Source: Desmodus rotundus (taxonomy: Eukaryota; Chordata; Mammalia; Chiroptera; Phyllostomidae). From it: a stretch of DNA of 64,000 bases. A model generated the notes under the pieces. It saw only the letters and a program-made list of their open reading frames with translations, did not search any database and was not told where the DNA came from. How positions within the stretch are numbered: position 1 is the stretch's first letter; the number at the start of each line of letters is the position of its first letter. This document shows, one piece after another, positions 44,946-57,799 of this stretch. Location: the NCBI RefSeq assembly GCF_022682495.2, contig NC_071389.1:184063556-184127555 (forward strand), read 5' to 3'. The position numbers and the translations under genes are program-made.

Positions 44946-45567
44946 AGAATGAACAAAAAAATTGCATAGTGTATATATTATATATAAATATGAATATATA
45001 TATATTTTTATATATGACAGTTGCCACTGATTAGGAAATAACTGTAGAATATATTTGTAAATCAATGACTAGTATTTAAGGTACAAGTATAACTTCTTTT
45101 ACAACTTAACTATTTTTTAAATAAGAAAAACAAATTCATCATGTCATGTAAAGAGTCTCTTTACAGAACATTGATACATTGTCAAATATATGCACAAACA
45201 TGCTGAAAAAATTTCAAAAATATAGTTATTTTACCTCTCTGCATGGAAAGAACTAGTATGGCCTATAGAGTTTTCTCTATGAAACCTGATTTGGATTTGC
45301 CAAAAGGGAAAAGATGGCTAAATTAAGAAGCTGTACATATTTTACCAGCGTGTACAGTGAAGGGAAAGAAAAGACATTGTAAAAATCACTCACACGCTAT
45401 CACCTCCCTCTTTCTTTTCTCTAAATATGTGCACTTTCTGTACCCTGGAAGCCATCCTCTCCAAATCTAAGGTCCAGTACATGCCCTTCCACCAACAAGT
45501 CACAAGCCATAAACTGGACCTGAATGACCAACTGCTTCTTCTCTTGGACAAAAGGCACTTAATCTCC
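44946..45567. other. Unassigned; AT-rich block
   Basis: An imperfect TA-rich low-complexity block at about 44970-45016 gives rise to the I/Y-rich frame on the minus strand. The rest is unassigned. Confidence 0.45.
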
Positions 45568-45582
45568 AGATATAAGCCTTGA

Positions 45583-46985
45583 CCCAGAAATAAGCCCATG
45601 CCTATCTGGTCAGTTAATCTATGACAAAGGAGGCAAGAATATACAATGGGGTAAAGATAATCTCTTCAATAAATGGTGTTAAGGAAACTGAACAGATACA
45701 TGCAAAAAAAAAATGAAACTACATCACTTCCTTACACCATATGGAAAAAGAACTTCAAAATGGATTAAAAACTTAAATGTAAGACCTGAAACCATAAAGC
45801 TCCTAGAAGAAAAAGAAACATAGGCAGTAAACTCTTTGACATTGCTCTTAGCAGTATTTTTTTAGATATGTCTCCTTGGGTAAGGGAAACAAAAGAAAGA
45901 ACAAATAGGACACATCAAACTAAAAAGCTTCTGCACAGCACAGAAAACCATCAACAAAATGAAAACACAACCTACTGAATGAGAGAAAATATTCACTAAA
46001 TTTTAAAAGGAACTCATACACCCTACACTCCCCCCCAAAAAAGCAATCTGATTTAAAAATGGGTGGAGGACCTGAATAGATACCTGAATAGGGTCTGAAT
46101 TCTCCAAAGAGAATTCATCCATAGAGACTGTCAACAGACATATGAAAAGATGTTCAACATCACTAACCATCAGGGAAGTGCAAACTCAAACTTCAATAAG
46201 ATATCCCCTAACACCTGTCAGAATGGTTATCATCAATAAATCAACACACAATACAAATGTTAGCAAGAAAGAAAACCCTTGTGCACTGTTAGTGGGATTG
46301 TGAATTGGTACAGCCACTGTGGAAAACAGTATGGAGGTACCTCAAAAAATTAAAAATAGAACTACCATATGACCTAGCAATTCTACATCTGGGTGTTTAT
46401 CTAAAGAAATCCAAAGTACTAATTTGAAAAGGTATACGCACCCCAATGTTCATTGCAGTACTACTTATAATAGCCACGATAAACAACATAAGTGTTCATC
46501 GATGGATGAACAGACATAAATGCAATGAAATATTATGCAGCCATAAAAAAGAATGAAATCTTACCATTTGTGAGAGCAAATGGGTGGACCTAGTTGAAAT
46601 AAGTCCAACAGAGAAAGACATATGCCATATGATCTCATGTACATGTGGAATCTAAAACACAAAATAACAACAAAAAATTCAAAGATAGAGAAAATTGATG
46701 ATCACCAATGGAGGAGGGGCTGGGGGTTTTTGCTGAAAAAGGTGAAAGAGATTAAAAAGCACAAGTGGCCAGTTATAAAAACAGTCATGGGGATATAAAG
46801 TATTGGGGTTATAGTCCATGACCTTGTAATAACCATGTATGGTGTATAACCATAATGGGTAATAGACTTACCAGGGTGATCGCTTCATAAGGTATATAAA
46901 TCTCTAATCACTATGTTGTGCACCCGAAACTAACATAATATTTTAGTCAACTGTAATTGAAAAAATAAAATTAATATTAAAAAAC
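45583..46985 (+). mobile_element. 5'-truncated L1 with TSD
   Basis: A 1.4-kb sense L1 beginning inside ORF2 ('cccagaaataagcccatgcc', 'tctatgacaaaggaggcaag', 'ttcaataaatggtgttaagg') and running through 'aagcttctgcacagcacaga', 'gtacagccactgtggaaaac' and 'gaatctaaaacacaaaataa' to the terminal 'caactgtaattgaaaaaata' and an A-rich tail. Flanks 45568-45582 and 46986-47000 (agatataagccttga / aaataaaagtcttga) agree at 12 of 15 positions, a worn TSD. ORF2 is broken by stops and shifts. Confidence 0.92.
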
Positions 46986-47000
46986 AAATAAAAGTCTTGA

Positions 47001-47189
47001 AAGAAAACAACTTTTAAGAATAAACACTAATTTTCAAACATACAGAGAAAGCCTTTTCTTCCACAATTAAGCATAGACTTGACTAAGATGCTCTTGCTGA
47101 ACTGAATAGCCAAAAACACACATTTTGAATCTGTTGTTTCATAATAGATTGGGTAGGGGTGAGTTAGTGTATATTTATATTCCTTAACT
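47001..47189. other. Unassigned sequence
   Basis: Nothing recognised. Confidence 0.4.
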
Positions 47190-47370
47190 TATTAAATAAG
47201 CATTTAATGAGTACCTAATGCATACTTAGGTTATGTTTCAGATACTGGAGATATAAAAATGCAGCCTCTGATTCAAAGGGACTCATTCCTACAGGAGAGT
47301 CAGACCATAATAAATGTTGTAACAGTATGAACAAAGTATTACAAGAGTACTTCAGAAAGAAGGATAGCAT
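47190..47370 (-). mobile_element. L2 LINE 3' end (antisense)
   Basis: Plus-strand reading: 'aataagcatttaatgagtac', 'ctaatgcatacttaggttat', 'cagatactggagatataaaa', 'gactcattcctacaggagag', the usual antisense L2 order. Confidence 0.65.
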
Positions 47371-47378
47371 ATGTACCA

Positions 47379-47850
47379 GTTAGCTACTGCTGCATAACAA
47401 AGTATCCCAAACTTGGACTCAAAACACCAACCATGGATAATTTCTCACATGTCTCAGAGTTAGCTGAATGATTCTGTTGATCTCAGCATGGCTCAAGTAT
47501 GCATCTCAGTCAGATGATGGGTGGCCAGTCCAGGACAGCCTTGGCTGGATCAACATGTGCTGACTTCTCTGCTTCATGTGTTTCATTTTCCAGTAGGATT
47601 CCCTGGACATGTCCACCAAGAATAAGCAAAGGATCAAGGGGAAGAGGAAAAAAGCAGAAATTGACACATGCACTTTTTAAGCATCTGCTTAAGTCGAGTT
47701 TATCACTGTCCTATTGTCCAAAGCATGTCACATGAACAAGCCCAGTGTCTGTTAGAGAAGAAACTATTAGCTAACAGAACAAAGGATATGGACACTGGGA
47801 GGCCATTTAATAAGGGGCATTGATGCAATCACTCTACCAGAGTGAAGAAA
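47379..47850 (-). mobile_element. Old LTR-like repeat (MaLR-like), antisense
   Basis: 'ccagttagctactgctgcat', 'aacaaagtatcccaaacttg', 'atttctcacatgtctcagag' and 'ggcattgatgcaatcactct' resemble a diverged antisense LTR common in mammals. The family is not fixed by eye. Confidence 0.45.
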
Positions 47851-50129
47851 GAACAAAGACTATGTGTCGCTTTCTTCATAGGATGTAGAATTTTGCAATG
47901 TGCAGGCAGGAAAAGGGTATTCCAGGTGTCAGAGGAATAGAAATATAGTTTCTCTACTGGAAAGGAGAGCTTGGGAGAAAAAGAGGACTTGGAAGCTAGA
48001 AGATCAGTTAGGAACTACTGCAGTTGCACAAGCAAAATGTAAAATAAAATAATATAATATAATAAAATAAACTTGAGCAAAGGTGGCAGCAGCATGGAAA
48101 ACAAGGGGAGAGATTGAGAGGCATGGTGAGCACACTCTGCAAGAATAAGTTGGTACAGCAGTGGGGAAAAAGAAGGGTCAAATGTGAACTGAAGTGTATA
48201 TGTTAAGCATCTGAGCTCATGACCATGCTAGTAACAGGTCATAAAAGAGAAGCAAGGTTGGAGGCAAAGAGAGAGGATGAGTTCAGTTTTTGTCATGTTG
48301 GTTTAGAGGTGCCTGCAATAGTAGAAAGACCTAGTAGCCTACCATGTAAAGAAAATTTTCAAAGATTAATGAACTCTGCTGAGGGCAGTAGTGGTAAATT
48401 GTAAAAATCCGTGGAACAGAGCTAACACTGATGGAGTCCCAGCTCGTCCCCTTATTAACTGGGTAAAAATCTCAGGATGAACAGAGAAGAAAATACAGCA
48501 ACATGGGGGGTTTCCAATTGTTCATTCACTGATATCTTTTGAATCTTCGTCTTTGCTTTTGCTTTAGTTCTACCTCTTCCTTCAGCCTACATCCCTGCTC
48601 ATTTTTTAAAATCAGTCATGCCTACAAAATTCTACTGGGAAAAAAAAGATCTGTGTATCCAGAGAGACATTCATTTCACCTACAGGGTTCATAAACCACT
48701 TGGGATTTTTTAAATATCAATGAGTTCTGTTCCAATAAGCTACTGCTATAATTTTTTTAAACCTTTAAGTTATTGTAATTTTAAAAATCACCCTAGCTGT
48801 TTTGCATTTATATGAAGACATATTTGCATTATTATTTCATCAAGGAAAACCTTGACTCAAATAACTTTTACATATGACTTCAGAAAGGTTACTGAGTTTG
48901 TAAACATGATTTGAATGGATTTGGATGCTAAAAACTTTTCCATAAATACATATGTGCAATTTCATGTTGAAAGTGTGTAGAAAACCAGAGGGTCATTATA
49001 CCAAAACTGACTCCACAGACCACCTTCAGGAATAGAACTACGTTTACTACAAAAACTTAGGTTAACTTTGGGGTGAAGAGAGCACAGAGTCAATATGGGG
49101 TCCTTCGAATAACCAAATCTAGTCAGGCCAATCATATTTCTAGATGGCACTAAACTTGAGCTGGGTTTGAGGGACCAGAGAGAGGTGGGTAGAATGAGAG
49201 AGAGGGAAGACAATGCAGAAAACTGGCAAGGGAGATGGTCCATTATGTGCTGTATAACCAGCAAGCATTTGCAAGTGGCATGAAAAGTTGAGTGAAACAC
49301 AGAATTCTGAGACCACTGAAAACTCCTGTGCCTACGTATAAGATCAAACTCATTATCTTGGCCTATTATAATGGGCTTCCTAGGTCTTTCCCTTTCCTCT
49401 CTAAGTTTCTGTCTCCCTACTCTGGCTAGATGGGTCCACCTCAATATCCTACCAGCCCACCACACTTCAGAACCAGGGTTGGCATCCACCTACGATAGAG
49501 AGAGCATGGGTCTCAAAGCTGACTACGTGTGGGTGTCAGCTGTGAAACTTTGTCAGCTTTTTTATTTGTTTTTAATATAACTGTCCTCCCTCTTCCAAAG
49601 AAAGTGGACAGATATATTAAATTTCTCAGCGTCAGAGTTTAGGTCTAATGAAAGTTTGTGGAGACAATGAAGAAAATTGACGTTTGTTTTGAAGGTGGTT
49701 TTAATGAGTCTGATAATGATTGACACCTCCCTACAGAAACATGATGCATAGGTCACAAAAAGAGACACGCATGTCTCTTCCTGGTGGCAGATTAATGACT
49801 TTTTGAAAGCTGCCATCTTCAAGAGGCTATGAGACATATCATAGTGAGAGACTGCATAAGAACAAAGGCTAGGGATCCTCTCCCAATATTTCAGCATCTT
49901 GCAGAAAGCTTTGGTTGGTCTGTAGCTCAGTTACATTCACTGTGGGGCCATACTCTAAGAAAGGGACTTTGGGTCTCTGCCTTTCTCCCTTTTGAAGGGA
50001 CTAGCATGAGAAGAGCCTTGTAAGCAGGGTAAACCAGCCCAAGTTTGGTTGCAAAATAGTCAGCATGTAGGTGCCTACCGTCTTAGGAGTTGTTTAAAAG
50101 ACAAGCTGCAAAGGTGAATGTAAGAGCAG
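47851..50129. other. Mostly unassigned sequence
   Basis: Holds the longest open frame in the window (175 codons, minus strand, 48962-49489). Its middle (about 49190-49260) resembles diverged L2 sequence and no domain is visible, so it is not called a gene. A (TAAAA)-like block is at about 48040-48072. Confidence 0.4.
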
Positions 50130-50780
50130 ACTCTCCCACTGGAAGAAGGGTGTTGTCAAGGGTCTATCCTTAGGTTTGCTGATTCACTAGCAGGACTCAC
50201 GGGACTCACAAAAGCAATAGTCATACCAGTAACTCAATATTATGGTTAACTAGAGTAAAATGAAACAAATGAAAATCAGCAGAGACCAGACACAAGCTTC
50301 CACTTGTCATCTCCCAGTGGAGTTATATGGACAGCACTTAATCCTCCCAGGAAAAACAAAAGGTGTGACGACATATATAGAGTACTGTCAACCGGGGAAG
50401 TTCACAGAGCCTTAGTGTTCAGGGTTTTATTGGGGTCAGTCACGCAGGCATGGTGCACCCTTGTGGATGATCTTCATTTCTCAACCTCCAGGACCTCCAG
50501 AGGTCAAACTGATAGAGGGGGGCCATGACCCCAACCATAAATCACATTGTTAGTATAAACCATCTGGTGGGGTTCAAGGCCGCAGGGAAACATTGACACT
50601 CTTGTCAATTTTGACGAGGTCTTAGAGGTTCTCTCAGGAGCCAGTTGAGGGCGAGACCTCTCTTTGGAATAGGCAGGGTTTGAACACCCCAGGCCTGCTG
50701 CGTCAAACCTTTACAGGACCACGGGGAAGCACCTCAAATACACACCTGGGACTATTCATGGAAAATTCTGTTTGTCTTTC
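50130..50780 (-). mobile_element. Old ERV LTR (antisense), family undetermined
   Basis: The plus strand reads 'ctagcaggactcacgggact', 'catctcccagtggagttata', 'ggaagttcacagagcctta', 'cagggttttattggggtcag' and 'catgaccccaaccataaatc', typical antisense text of an ancient endogenous-retrovirus LTR. 'ttttatt' would be its AATAAAA signal on the minus strand. No internal viral genes adjoin it. Confidence 0.55.
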
Positions 50781-52349
50781 CATGAAGGAAAGGGAGCACT
50801 GCCCCACATTCCTTATTCTTACAGTGAAAGCCAAAACTGAAGTCCAATCATACATATCTTTGAACTCTCAAATTTATGTCCATAATGCATAATACCTTGC
50901 TATCCCACATATAAAAGAAGAGCATACATATATGCTGCAAAACAACAAAGAAAACCCAAGTCTTTCCACATTTTCTATGCTACTTAACCGGTTTTCTACT
51001 AAAAACTTTGGAATGTCAAGAAATAGCCTTTAGCCTTCAAGTAGTCCTTAGCCACCAGGATTTTCTTTCCTTCTTTCATATACTTGACTATCAGGTATTT
51101 TTTAAAACATGTATTTTATAGAAATAGTTAGTTTTTAACAAAAAAATGCTGAAGGCCTTTATCCACCTTTTGCTGTCTACTTTAATGTACTTGCAAATTA
51201 GATCTGTGCTCTTTGATCAAGGTTGATTTCTTTGCGTCTGTTTTTAATACTTTCACCAGTGGGCACCAGAAGCTTTGAGACATGCTAAGAATTCTATCTT
51301 TTTTTATAGGTTGAGAAGAAAGAATCTTCAATATTCAGAGAACTAAACAAAGATTGGAAGTTTGCTTTGAACCTGGGACTCTCCCACACTGTACTCAAGC
51401 CCATTCCAAATTTGTACAGGTATACACCACATGAACAGATGAGCAAATGTGATTGTAAGAACCCTCAGGATGTACCTGAGCCCAGAATGCATTTCTCCCA
51501 AAGTGGACTTGTGCATCTGTTATGAACTTGAAGTATTTGTTTACTTGCCAGCAAAGAACCACTTAAACTGCTAAGCTTGTACCCCATTAGACCTTACGGT
51601 TTTAAATAGAAAGAAGAAAAGGACACGATAAGATGACATGACAGGGGTGTCATGGTGTGCTTAATGTGAAGGAGTGCAGAGCTCAACAGAAGAGGCACAA
51701 GAGGTGCTGTGTCCTAACTTGTGGAATAGGATGGTGATCATATTGCCATCCTTTTGCACTGGGAATGCATTGCTAATTGGGAGGAATGTTCAATTGTGAA
51801 GGTTATTTAATGTGGCTTTTGTAATAAACACTGTCAAGAGCAAAAACATATATAAGATCATTTGGAAAATCAATATGGCAAAGATGTCCCCCACTCCAGA
51901 CCCTGGATATACTTAAAGATATTCTCTTTATACAGTCCTTACCCTCCTTCTATGTAACACCCATGCCCTAGATTCTTGTTCCATTCCCTTCTTTGCAGTC
52001 TCCTAAACCTGATTTTTTGTCATACTTCTCCAGTTTTCATTCCCTTGACAAACAGCTTTTAGTATCCATTCAATCAATCCCTGCCCCCTTGGAGCTTAAA
52101 TGGGGCAAAACAGATCATTAACATAATACACATGCAAACTAAGTATATTAGAAGGTGCTGAATGCTCTAGAGAAAAATAAAACAAGGTGAAAGGGAAGAG
52201 GAAGTGCCAGAGGGTTGAACCAAAACTTTCCCGGGTTCCTTCTGTTTTCCTTTGTATTTCTCAGCTCTCCTGGCATACTGACTTAGTTTGATTCATTGCT
52301 GGGACAAAGCAAATCCTTTTCTTCCTCGTCTTCTTGCTAGTGTGTACAA
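50781..52349. other. Unassigned sequence
   Basis: No gene or assignable repeat recognised. Confidence 0.35.
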
Positions 52350-52550
52350 TGTGCTAATAATAGCTAATATTTTAATTATTTATTTTAATCCTCATAACAA
52401 CCTATATGAAGAAAACAAGCCTCAGAAATGTGAATAACTTGATTAAGGTCAAATAGCTACTAAATTTACAGAATAGGAATCTCAAATCAAGGTTCTCTGA
52501 AACTAAGTTCCCGGGACTTTATACACAGGGCCACTCCCATTGTTGGACAT
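52350..52550 (-). mobile_element. MIR SINE (antisense)
   Basis: Plus-strand reading: 'aatcctcataacaacctata', 'acaagcctcagaaatgtgaa', 'aaggtcaaatagctactaaa'. Diverged. Confidence 0.7.
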
Positions 52551-52659
52551 CCAAAAGAAAAACAAAAGGCATGACTATCAGGTCAGGTGGAGGACAGAAA
52601 TGCCTCGGGTGAAGTGGCAAAACGATCATTCATGAAGGCAATAGGTAAACTGTTTTGGT

Positions 52660-52735
52660 GCATATTATGGGTGCTCAAGCAACCATTCAACAAATGTTTG
52701 AGTATCTATTATGTGTTAAGTACTAAGAGTCATCA
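52660..52735 (-). mobile_element. L2 LINE 3' end (antisense)
   Basis: 'caaccattcaacaaatgttt' and 'gagtatctattatgtgttaa' are the antisense L2 terminus. Confidence 0.6.
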
Positions 52736-52804
52736 TCTACTTTCTCTGAAAATAAGATTATATTAGATTCAAAACAATATACAATGGCCAGCTGAGGAAT
52801 ACAT

Positions 52805-55374
52805 TTTTAATCATATTTTATTGATTATGCTATTACAGTTGTCCCAATTTCACCCCTTTACCCCATCCACCCAACACCCTCACTCCGTCAGGCAATCCCC
52901 ACACCACTGTTCATGTCCATGGGTCATGCGTATAAGTTCTTTGGCTACTCCATTTCCTCTACTGTATCTTACATCCTCATGGCTATTCTATAACTACCTA
53001 TTTGTACTTCTTAATCCCCTCACCTCTTCCCATCTGGCAACCATCAAAACCTTCTTCATATCCATGATTCTGTCTCTGTTCTTGTTTGATTAGTTTGTGT
53101 TTTAGATTCAGTTGTTGACAGATGTGTATTTATTGCCATTTTATTGTCCATAGTTTTGATCTTATTTTTCTTAAATAAGTCTCTTTAATATTTCATATAA
53201 TAGTGTTTTGGTGATGGTGAACTTCTTTAGTTTTTTCTTGTCTGGGAAGCTCTTTATCTGCCCTTCAAGTCTAAACGATATCTTTGCTGTGTAGAGCAAT
53301 CATGGCATTAGGTCTCCGCCTTTCATGACTTTGCATATTTCTTGCCAATCCCTTCTAGCCTGCAAAGTTTCTTTTGAGAAATCAGCTGACAGTCTTATGG
53401 GAACTCCCCTGCAGGTAACTTCTTTTCTCTTACTGCTCTTAAGATTCTCTCTTTATCTCTAAACCTTAGCATTTTAATTATGATGTGTCTTGAAGTGGGC
53501 CTCTTTGCATCCATCTGTTTGGGACTCTCTGTGCTTCTTGGACTTGCATGTCTACTGCCTTCACCAAATTAGGAAAGTTTTCTTTCATTTTTTTTTTCAA
53601 ATAGATTTCCAACTTCTTGCTCTTTCTCCTCTCCTTCTGGTACCCCTATGAAGTGAATGTTGGAATGCTTGAAGTTGTTCCATAGGCCTACATTGTCCTC
53701 ATTTTTTTTATTCTTTTTTCTTCCTGTTGTTCTGATTGGTTGTTTTTTGCCTCCTTATGTTCCAAATCATTGATGTGATTCTTGACTTCATTTACTCTAC
53801 TATTGTTTCCCTGTAAATTCTTCTTTATTTCAAATAGTGAATCCTTTATTTCTGACTGGATCTTTTTTATGCTGTTGAGGTCCTCACTAAGTTCCTTGAG
53901 CATCCTTATAACCAGTGTTTTGAACCCTGCATCTGATAGATTGCTTATCTATATTTCATTTAGCTTTTTCTGGAGTTTTGTTCTATTCTTTCATCTGAGC
54001 CATGTTTTTTTGTCTCTTCATTTTGGCAGCCTCCCTGTGTGTGTTTCTGTGTATTAGGTAAAGCCTCTTTGACTCATGTCTTGGTAGTGTGGCCTAATGT
54101 AGTAGGCGTTCTGTAGGGTCCAGTAGCACAACCTCCCCTATCACCCAAGCTGGGTACTCGAGATGCATGCTTTGTGTGGGCTGAGTATACCCTTCCTTGT
54201 AGTTGAGTCTTGATTGCTGTTGGCAAATCAATGGGAGGGATTTACCCAGACCAGTCAGGTTCAAGGACTGGCTGTGACCACTGACCACCAACCTCCACCC
54301 TCCATGGAAGATCAGCTGTCCAGGGGCAGGATGATGGAGCTCTGACATGATCTGTAGCTGTCCACTCGGTGTGCAGGCTCTGGGGTTTCCCAGGGTGGTG
54401 CAGGCCAAGGTCAGCTCCAACATGTGTTTTGCCCAGGGTCACCCTGCCTGGGCTACAGAGCAATCTGATATGACTTCTACTTGTTCTGGGCTTGGAGATT
54501 CCCAGGCAAGGCCAAACTGTGAATCTAGGCTGGCTGCTGCTAGTGCTGGGCCTGGGGACACTTAGCAAGACATATGGGGGCCGGGCGCTCATTGAGACTG
54601 ACTGTTGCTTATTTGAGAGGATTTAGGAAGTTGTGAAACATGAGCCAAGATTAGCCATTCATATGGAAAAGTCTCCATTAACAACTTGGGTGAGCTGCCG
54701 GTCAAGATGGTGGTATAGGTAAACACAGATCACCTCCTTGTACAACCACATCAAAATTACAACTAAATTATAGAACAACCATCACTCAGAATTGTCAGAA
54801 ATTGAATTGAATGGAAGTCTGACAACTATGAAATTAAAGAAGCCTCATCCATCCAGACTGGTAGGAGGGGCAGAAACATAGAACAGGCTGATCCCACAAC
54901 CATGTGTGGTGGATAACAACAGGAGAGATATCTCAGGAATAAGAGTCCTAGCCCCACACTAGGCCCCCTAGCCCAGGGTTCCAGTGATGGAAGATAAGTT
55001 CCCATAACTTCTGGCTCTGAAAATCCAGCAGTGAAGCAAGTCGGTGGAAGAAACTTCTGGAGTCCCAATCAGTTTCTCTTAAAGAACCCACACACGGATT
55101 CACCTACTCAGACTCACTCTCTCTGAGTTCCAGTACCAGGATAGCAGCTTGAAAGGCACCAGTGTTATACAGGAAGGAAGTGAAGGGTCTGGCATCAAGG
55201 TGAGAGGTGGGGACAGCTTTCTTCCAGACAGAAATGCATTGTCCTTTCTCTGAACCCTCCCCCACAGAGCCACAGAGCCAACAGACATAGATGCCATATC
55301 TGAGACTCCATCAACCTGGCTAACACTGTTTGCCCTGCCCTGGAGATCCCCTGAAACCCCGTCCCACCCAACTT
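52805..55374 (-). mobile_element. HAL1-type (half-L1) retrotransposon with 5' inversion (twin priming)
   Basis: About 2.57 kb. From the left, the plus strand shows the antisense 3' end ('tgctattacagttgtcccaa'), the 3' UTR, then an ORF1 remnant running right to left and upstream 5' UTR to about 54690. At 54691-54697 the orientation flips: from 'gccggtcaagatggtggtat' the L1 5' UTR reads in sense to 55374, ending 'cccacccaactt'. The antisense part begins at the matching place (cccaagttgttaat on the minus strand), so the two segments abut in L1 coordinates with a few shared bases. Flanks 52794-52804 and 55375-55385 (gaggaatacat / aagaaatacat) match at 9 of 11 and act as one TSD. ORF1 is followed directly by a 3' UTR with no ORF2, the definition of a half-L1. 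Known HAL1s are about 2.5 kb. Confidence 0.82.
53190..53935 (-). pseudogene. L1 ORF1p (RNA-binding chaperone) remnant of the HAL1
   Basis: ORF1p is the trimeric RNA-binding protein of L1 ribonucleoproteins. From 53903 leftwards the minus strand encodes a 71-residue open stretch with the coiled-coil repeat pattern of ORF1p, including NNSRVNEVKNHINDLE, then NNQSEQQEEKRIKK. A frameshift in the A-run after it leads into the RRM/C-terminal region in other frames, with recognisable pieces such as VKDKER (near 53470) and SFPDKK-like text (near 53250). The gene ends just ahead of the 3' UTR. Multiple stops and shifts make it non-functional. Confidence 0.8.
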
Positions 55375-55385
55375 AAGAAATACAT

Positions 55386-57724
55386 GTTTTAAATGAAAAT
55401 AGGGTATCATATTAATAATTGTCTTATGGGCCTATTAACTTTTTAGTAGGTTCTAGAAAATAGTGTCTGACATATGGAAAAGAAAAATAAATAAAAGACA
55501 TAGGAAGTGTAAATAAACTAAATGTAGAATCAAGGACAGAATTAAGTGTTAAATCAGAGAGTGCTCATCATTACATTAATAGTGAGTTCAGTAGGGTGAG
55601 TTAAGGCAATAGCATTAATCACTGTAAATTCCTCCTAAAAAACCTTAAAGAGAGACATTGTGAAAAAGAGTTCTGCTGTAATAGATGAAGCACAAAACTT
55701 AAAACTGTCTAATCCAGATTCTGTCATTCAGCAGTTTTGTGACCTTTATCTATAAAATGAAGTTAATAATCCTTACCCAGCGGGGTTGGAACTACATAAG
55801 GTCACATGTGAATGGGGCACCAACTGAGCATTTTTGTCAGGGCTCTTGCAACCACAGGGGACAGATCTCCAACTCCAAAGGTTATTTACTGACTTGCATG
55901 AATAAAAAAGAAACGCAGTGCTAGTGCTTTAGGTATGTCTGGAGGCAAGGACTCAGCTGATGTCACCAGGAGCCCAGTCTCTCCATCTCTTGGCTGACTT
56001 TACCCTCAGATGGGCCCTTCCCTTGAAGAAACAAAGTGGCAGCTGGCAGTTCCACACTCAGATCTTCACAGTTACAGAGGAACTTCACCATCATTCCACC
56101 CAAAACTTTAATAGGACCCTCCTTGGCCTGGATTGGGTCATGAGGCTACCTCTAACCCAGTCAGTATGAACAGGTAATTTTGCACTCTGATTTGCCTGGT
56201 TTGGGCCATCCGCCTTGCTTTGGAGCCAGAGATAAAGTCAGCCCCAACTGACCTACAAGCACTAAGGAAGAAAAGGATAATGTCCCAGAGGAAACCCAGA
56301 ATGCTATTGTGAGAAGAAGAAATATAAAATGACAAAAGCAAACTAAATTCATTCATTCCATTAGTATTTGCTGCATCTAGATCTGTTGGATTTGGATAAC
56401 ATCTCTCTGAATGGTTCAGAAATAGAATACAGAACTCAGTTCCTGTGTTATTCATGTTTTCTAAATAATGTCTCTTCTTCAGGAAAATGTAATAATAATA
56501 ATGCTTTCTCTGAGCATAAAGAGCCCATTCAAATAGCCTGCTGCTTCAGGAAAAAAAAAAAAAGAATCATTCCTATGAAAAATGCATTTCTTGCTTGGCT
56601 CACAAACTGGGAAGACATTGGAATATTAATATTTAGTGCATGCACCTAGAAATGACCCTGTATGCATAAATATGCCTTAGCTTTTTCATTTATACCTATA
56701 TTAAGGAAAAAATTAAATTATGATATATGGCTGTGAAGAAATGGAATGAAACACCACACATATATTAAACTTAAAGAATAGAAATGAACCCACAACACAA
56801 GAAAATTTGGAATCTCACATACTCTGCTTTCCTTAATATGGATCTCTGTGCTTTCCGGTCTATTTCTATTGACTACTTGTGTGAACTTGGTGATGTATAA
56901 AATTAATAGCTTTTTACCTTTCACTTTGCCTGAAAAGAAAGAACTTGATAAAGCAATTCTCCCCCATCTTAAACAAAACATCTTTCTTTGTCTACCATCC
57001 AATGACTCCCTTTCTTCACAGCTACAGCTCTAGAGGAGGCAGTCTACACTAGCTGTTTCTACTTTCCTACCCCCACACCCATTCATACCCAGGCCTCTGT
57101 CTCTACCACATGGGAACTTCCCTCACCAATGAGCTTTTTCCAAGTTCAACACTTTCCAGTCCTTATTTAATATATCTGTAACATTCTCTGCTTCTGGCCA
57201 CTCTCCCTCCTTTCCTCTTCACCGGCGTTTGCCAGTTTTCCCCCGCTACTGGACATCTTCACCGGATGGTCCCACACTTTTATAGATCATGCTTTCAAAA
57301 CAGGAAAGAGGATCAAGAAAAGAGGCCTGGGAAACAGCAATATCTAGAAGACATATGGAAAAAGGAGAACACTGAGGTTGTACTGAGATGTATAATGAAA
57401 CCAGAAGTGAAGGATGTCCTGGCAGCCAAGGCAAGAGAGGTTTTGTGAAAGAAAAAGGGCACAGAAGTATTACATGCAATAGCAAGTGACATGAGGACTA
57501 AAAACTGACCCTTTAAATGAACAGCTGGAAGATCCTTAGTGACCTTGACAAGACACTTTCAGGGGTTAGGGCAGGAGGCACATTGCAGTGGGCTAAGGAG
57601 TAATTAAGAAGTAAGAAAATGGATACAGAGTACATGAGCTATTCTTTTAAGAACTTGGCCAATGGTAGAAATAGCTAAATGGAGATTAGGAGTAAGGGAG
57701 GACTTGTTTATTTGATTGGTTGAA
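55386..57724. other. Old repeat fragments and unassigned sequence
   Basis: A weak sense MIR is at about 55690-55815 ('tttatctataaaatgaagtt', 'cggggttggaactacataag'). The stretch 55840-56340 resembles an old interspersed repeat ('ttgcaaccacaggggacaga', 'gatgtcaccaggagcccagt') whose family I cannot name. No gene recognised; frames at 55960-57002 show no domain. Confidence 0.4.
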
Positions 57725-57739
57725 TGGGTGGTAGTTTTT

Positions 57740-57799
57740 TTTTTTCTTTTTCTTTTCCTTGTTTTTTTTTAATTTTTTTATTGTTATTCAATTACAGTT
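57740..57799 (-). mobile_element. Minimal L1 tail insertion with 15-bp TSD
   Basis: A 60-bp insert made of a T/C-rich tract followed by 'attgttattcaattacag', the reverse complement of the last bases of an L1 plus its poly(A). It is flanked by a perfect 15-bp TSD, tgggtggtagttttt, at 57725-57739 and 57800-57814. Only about 25 bp of L1 sequence was copied before reverse transcription stopped. Confidence 0.9.

Noticed and set aside
48962..49489. 175-codon minus-strand open frame, the longest in the window
   Set aside because: No domain, low-complexity serine/leucine-rich segments, and its middle resembles diverged L2 sequence. Length alone is not exceptional for 64 kb on six frames.
52821..53093. 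90-codon plus-strand frame as a gene
   Set aside because: Antisense of the HAL1 3' UTR.
53688..53903. Independent coiled-coil gene
   Set aside because: It is the N-terminal part of L1 ORF1p inside the HAL1 element, with a frameshift downstream.
54094..54592. Two overlapping minus-strand frames of 109-116 codons
   Set aside because: They lie in the 5' UTR part of the HAL1 and have no domain.
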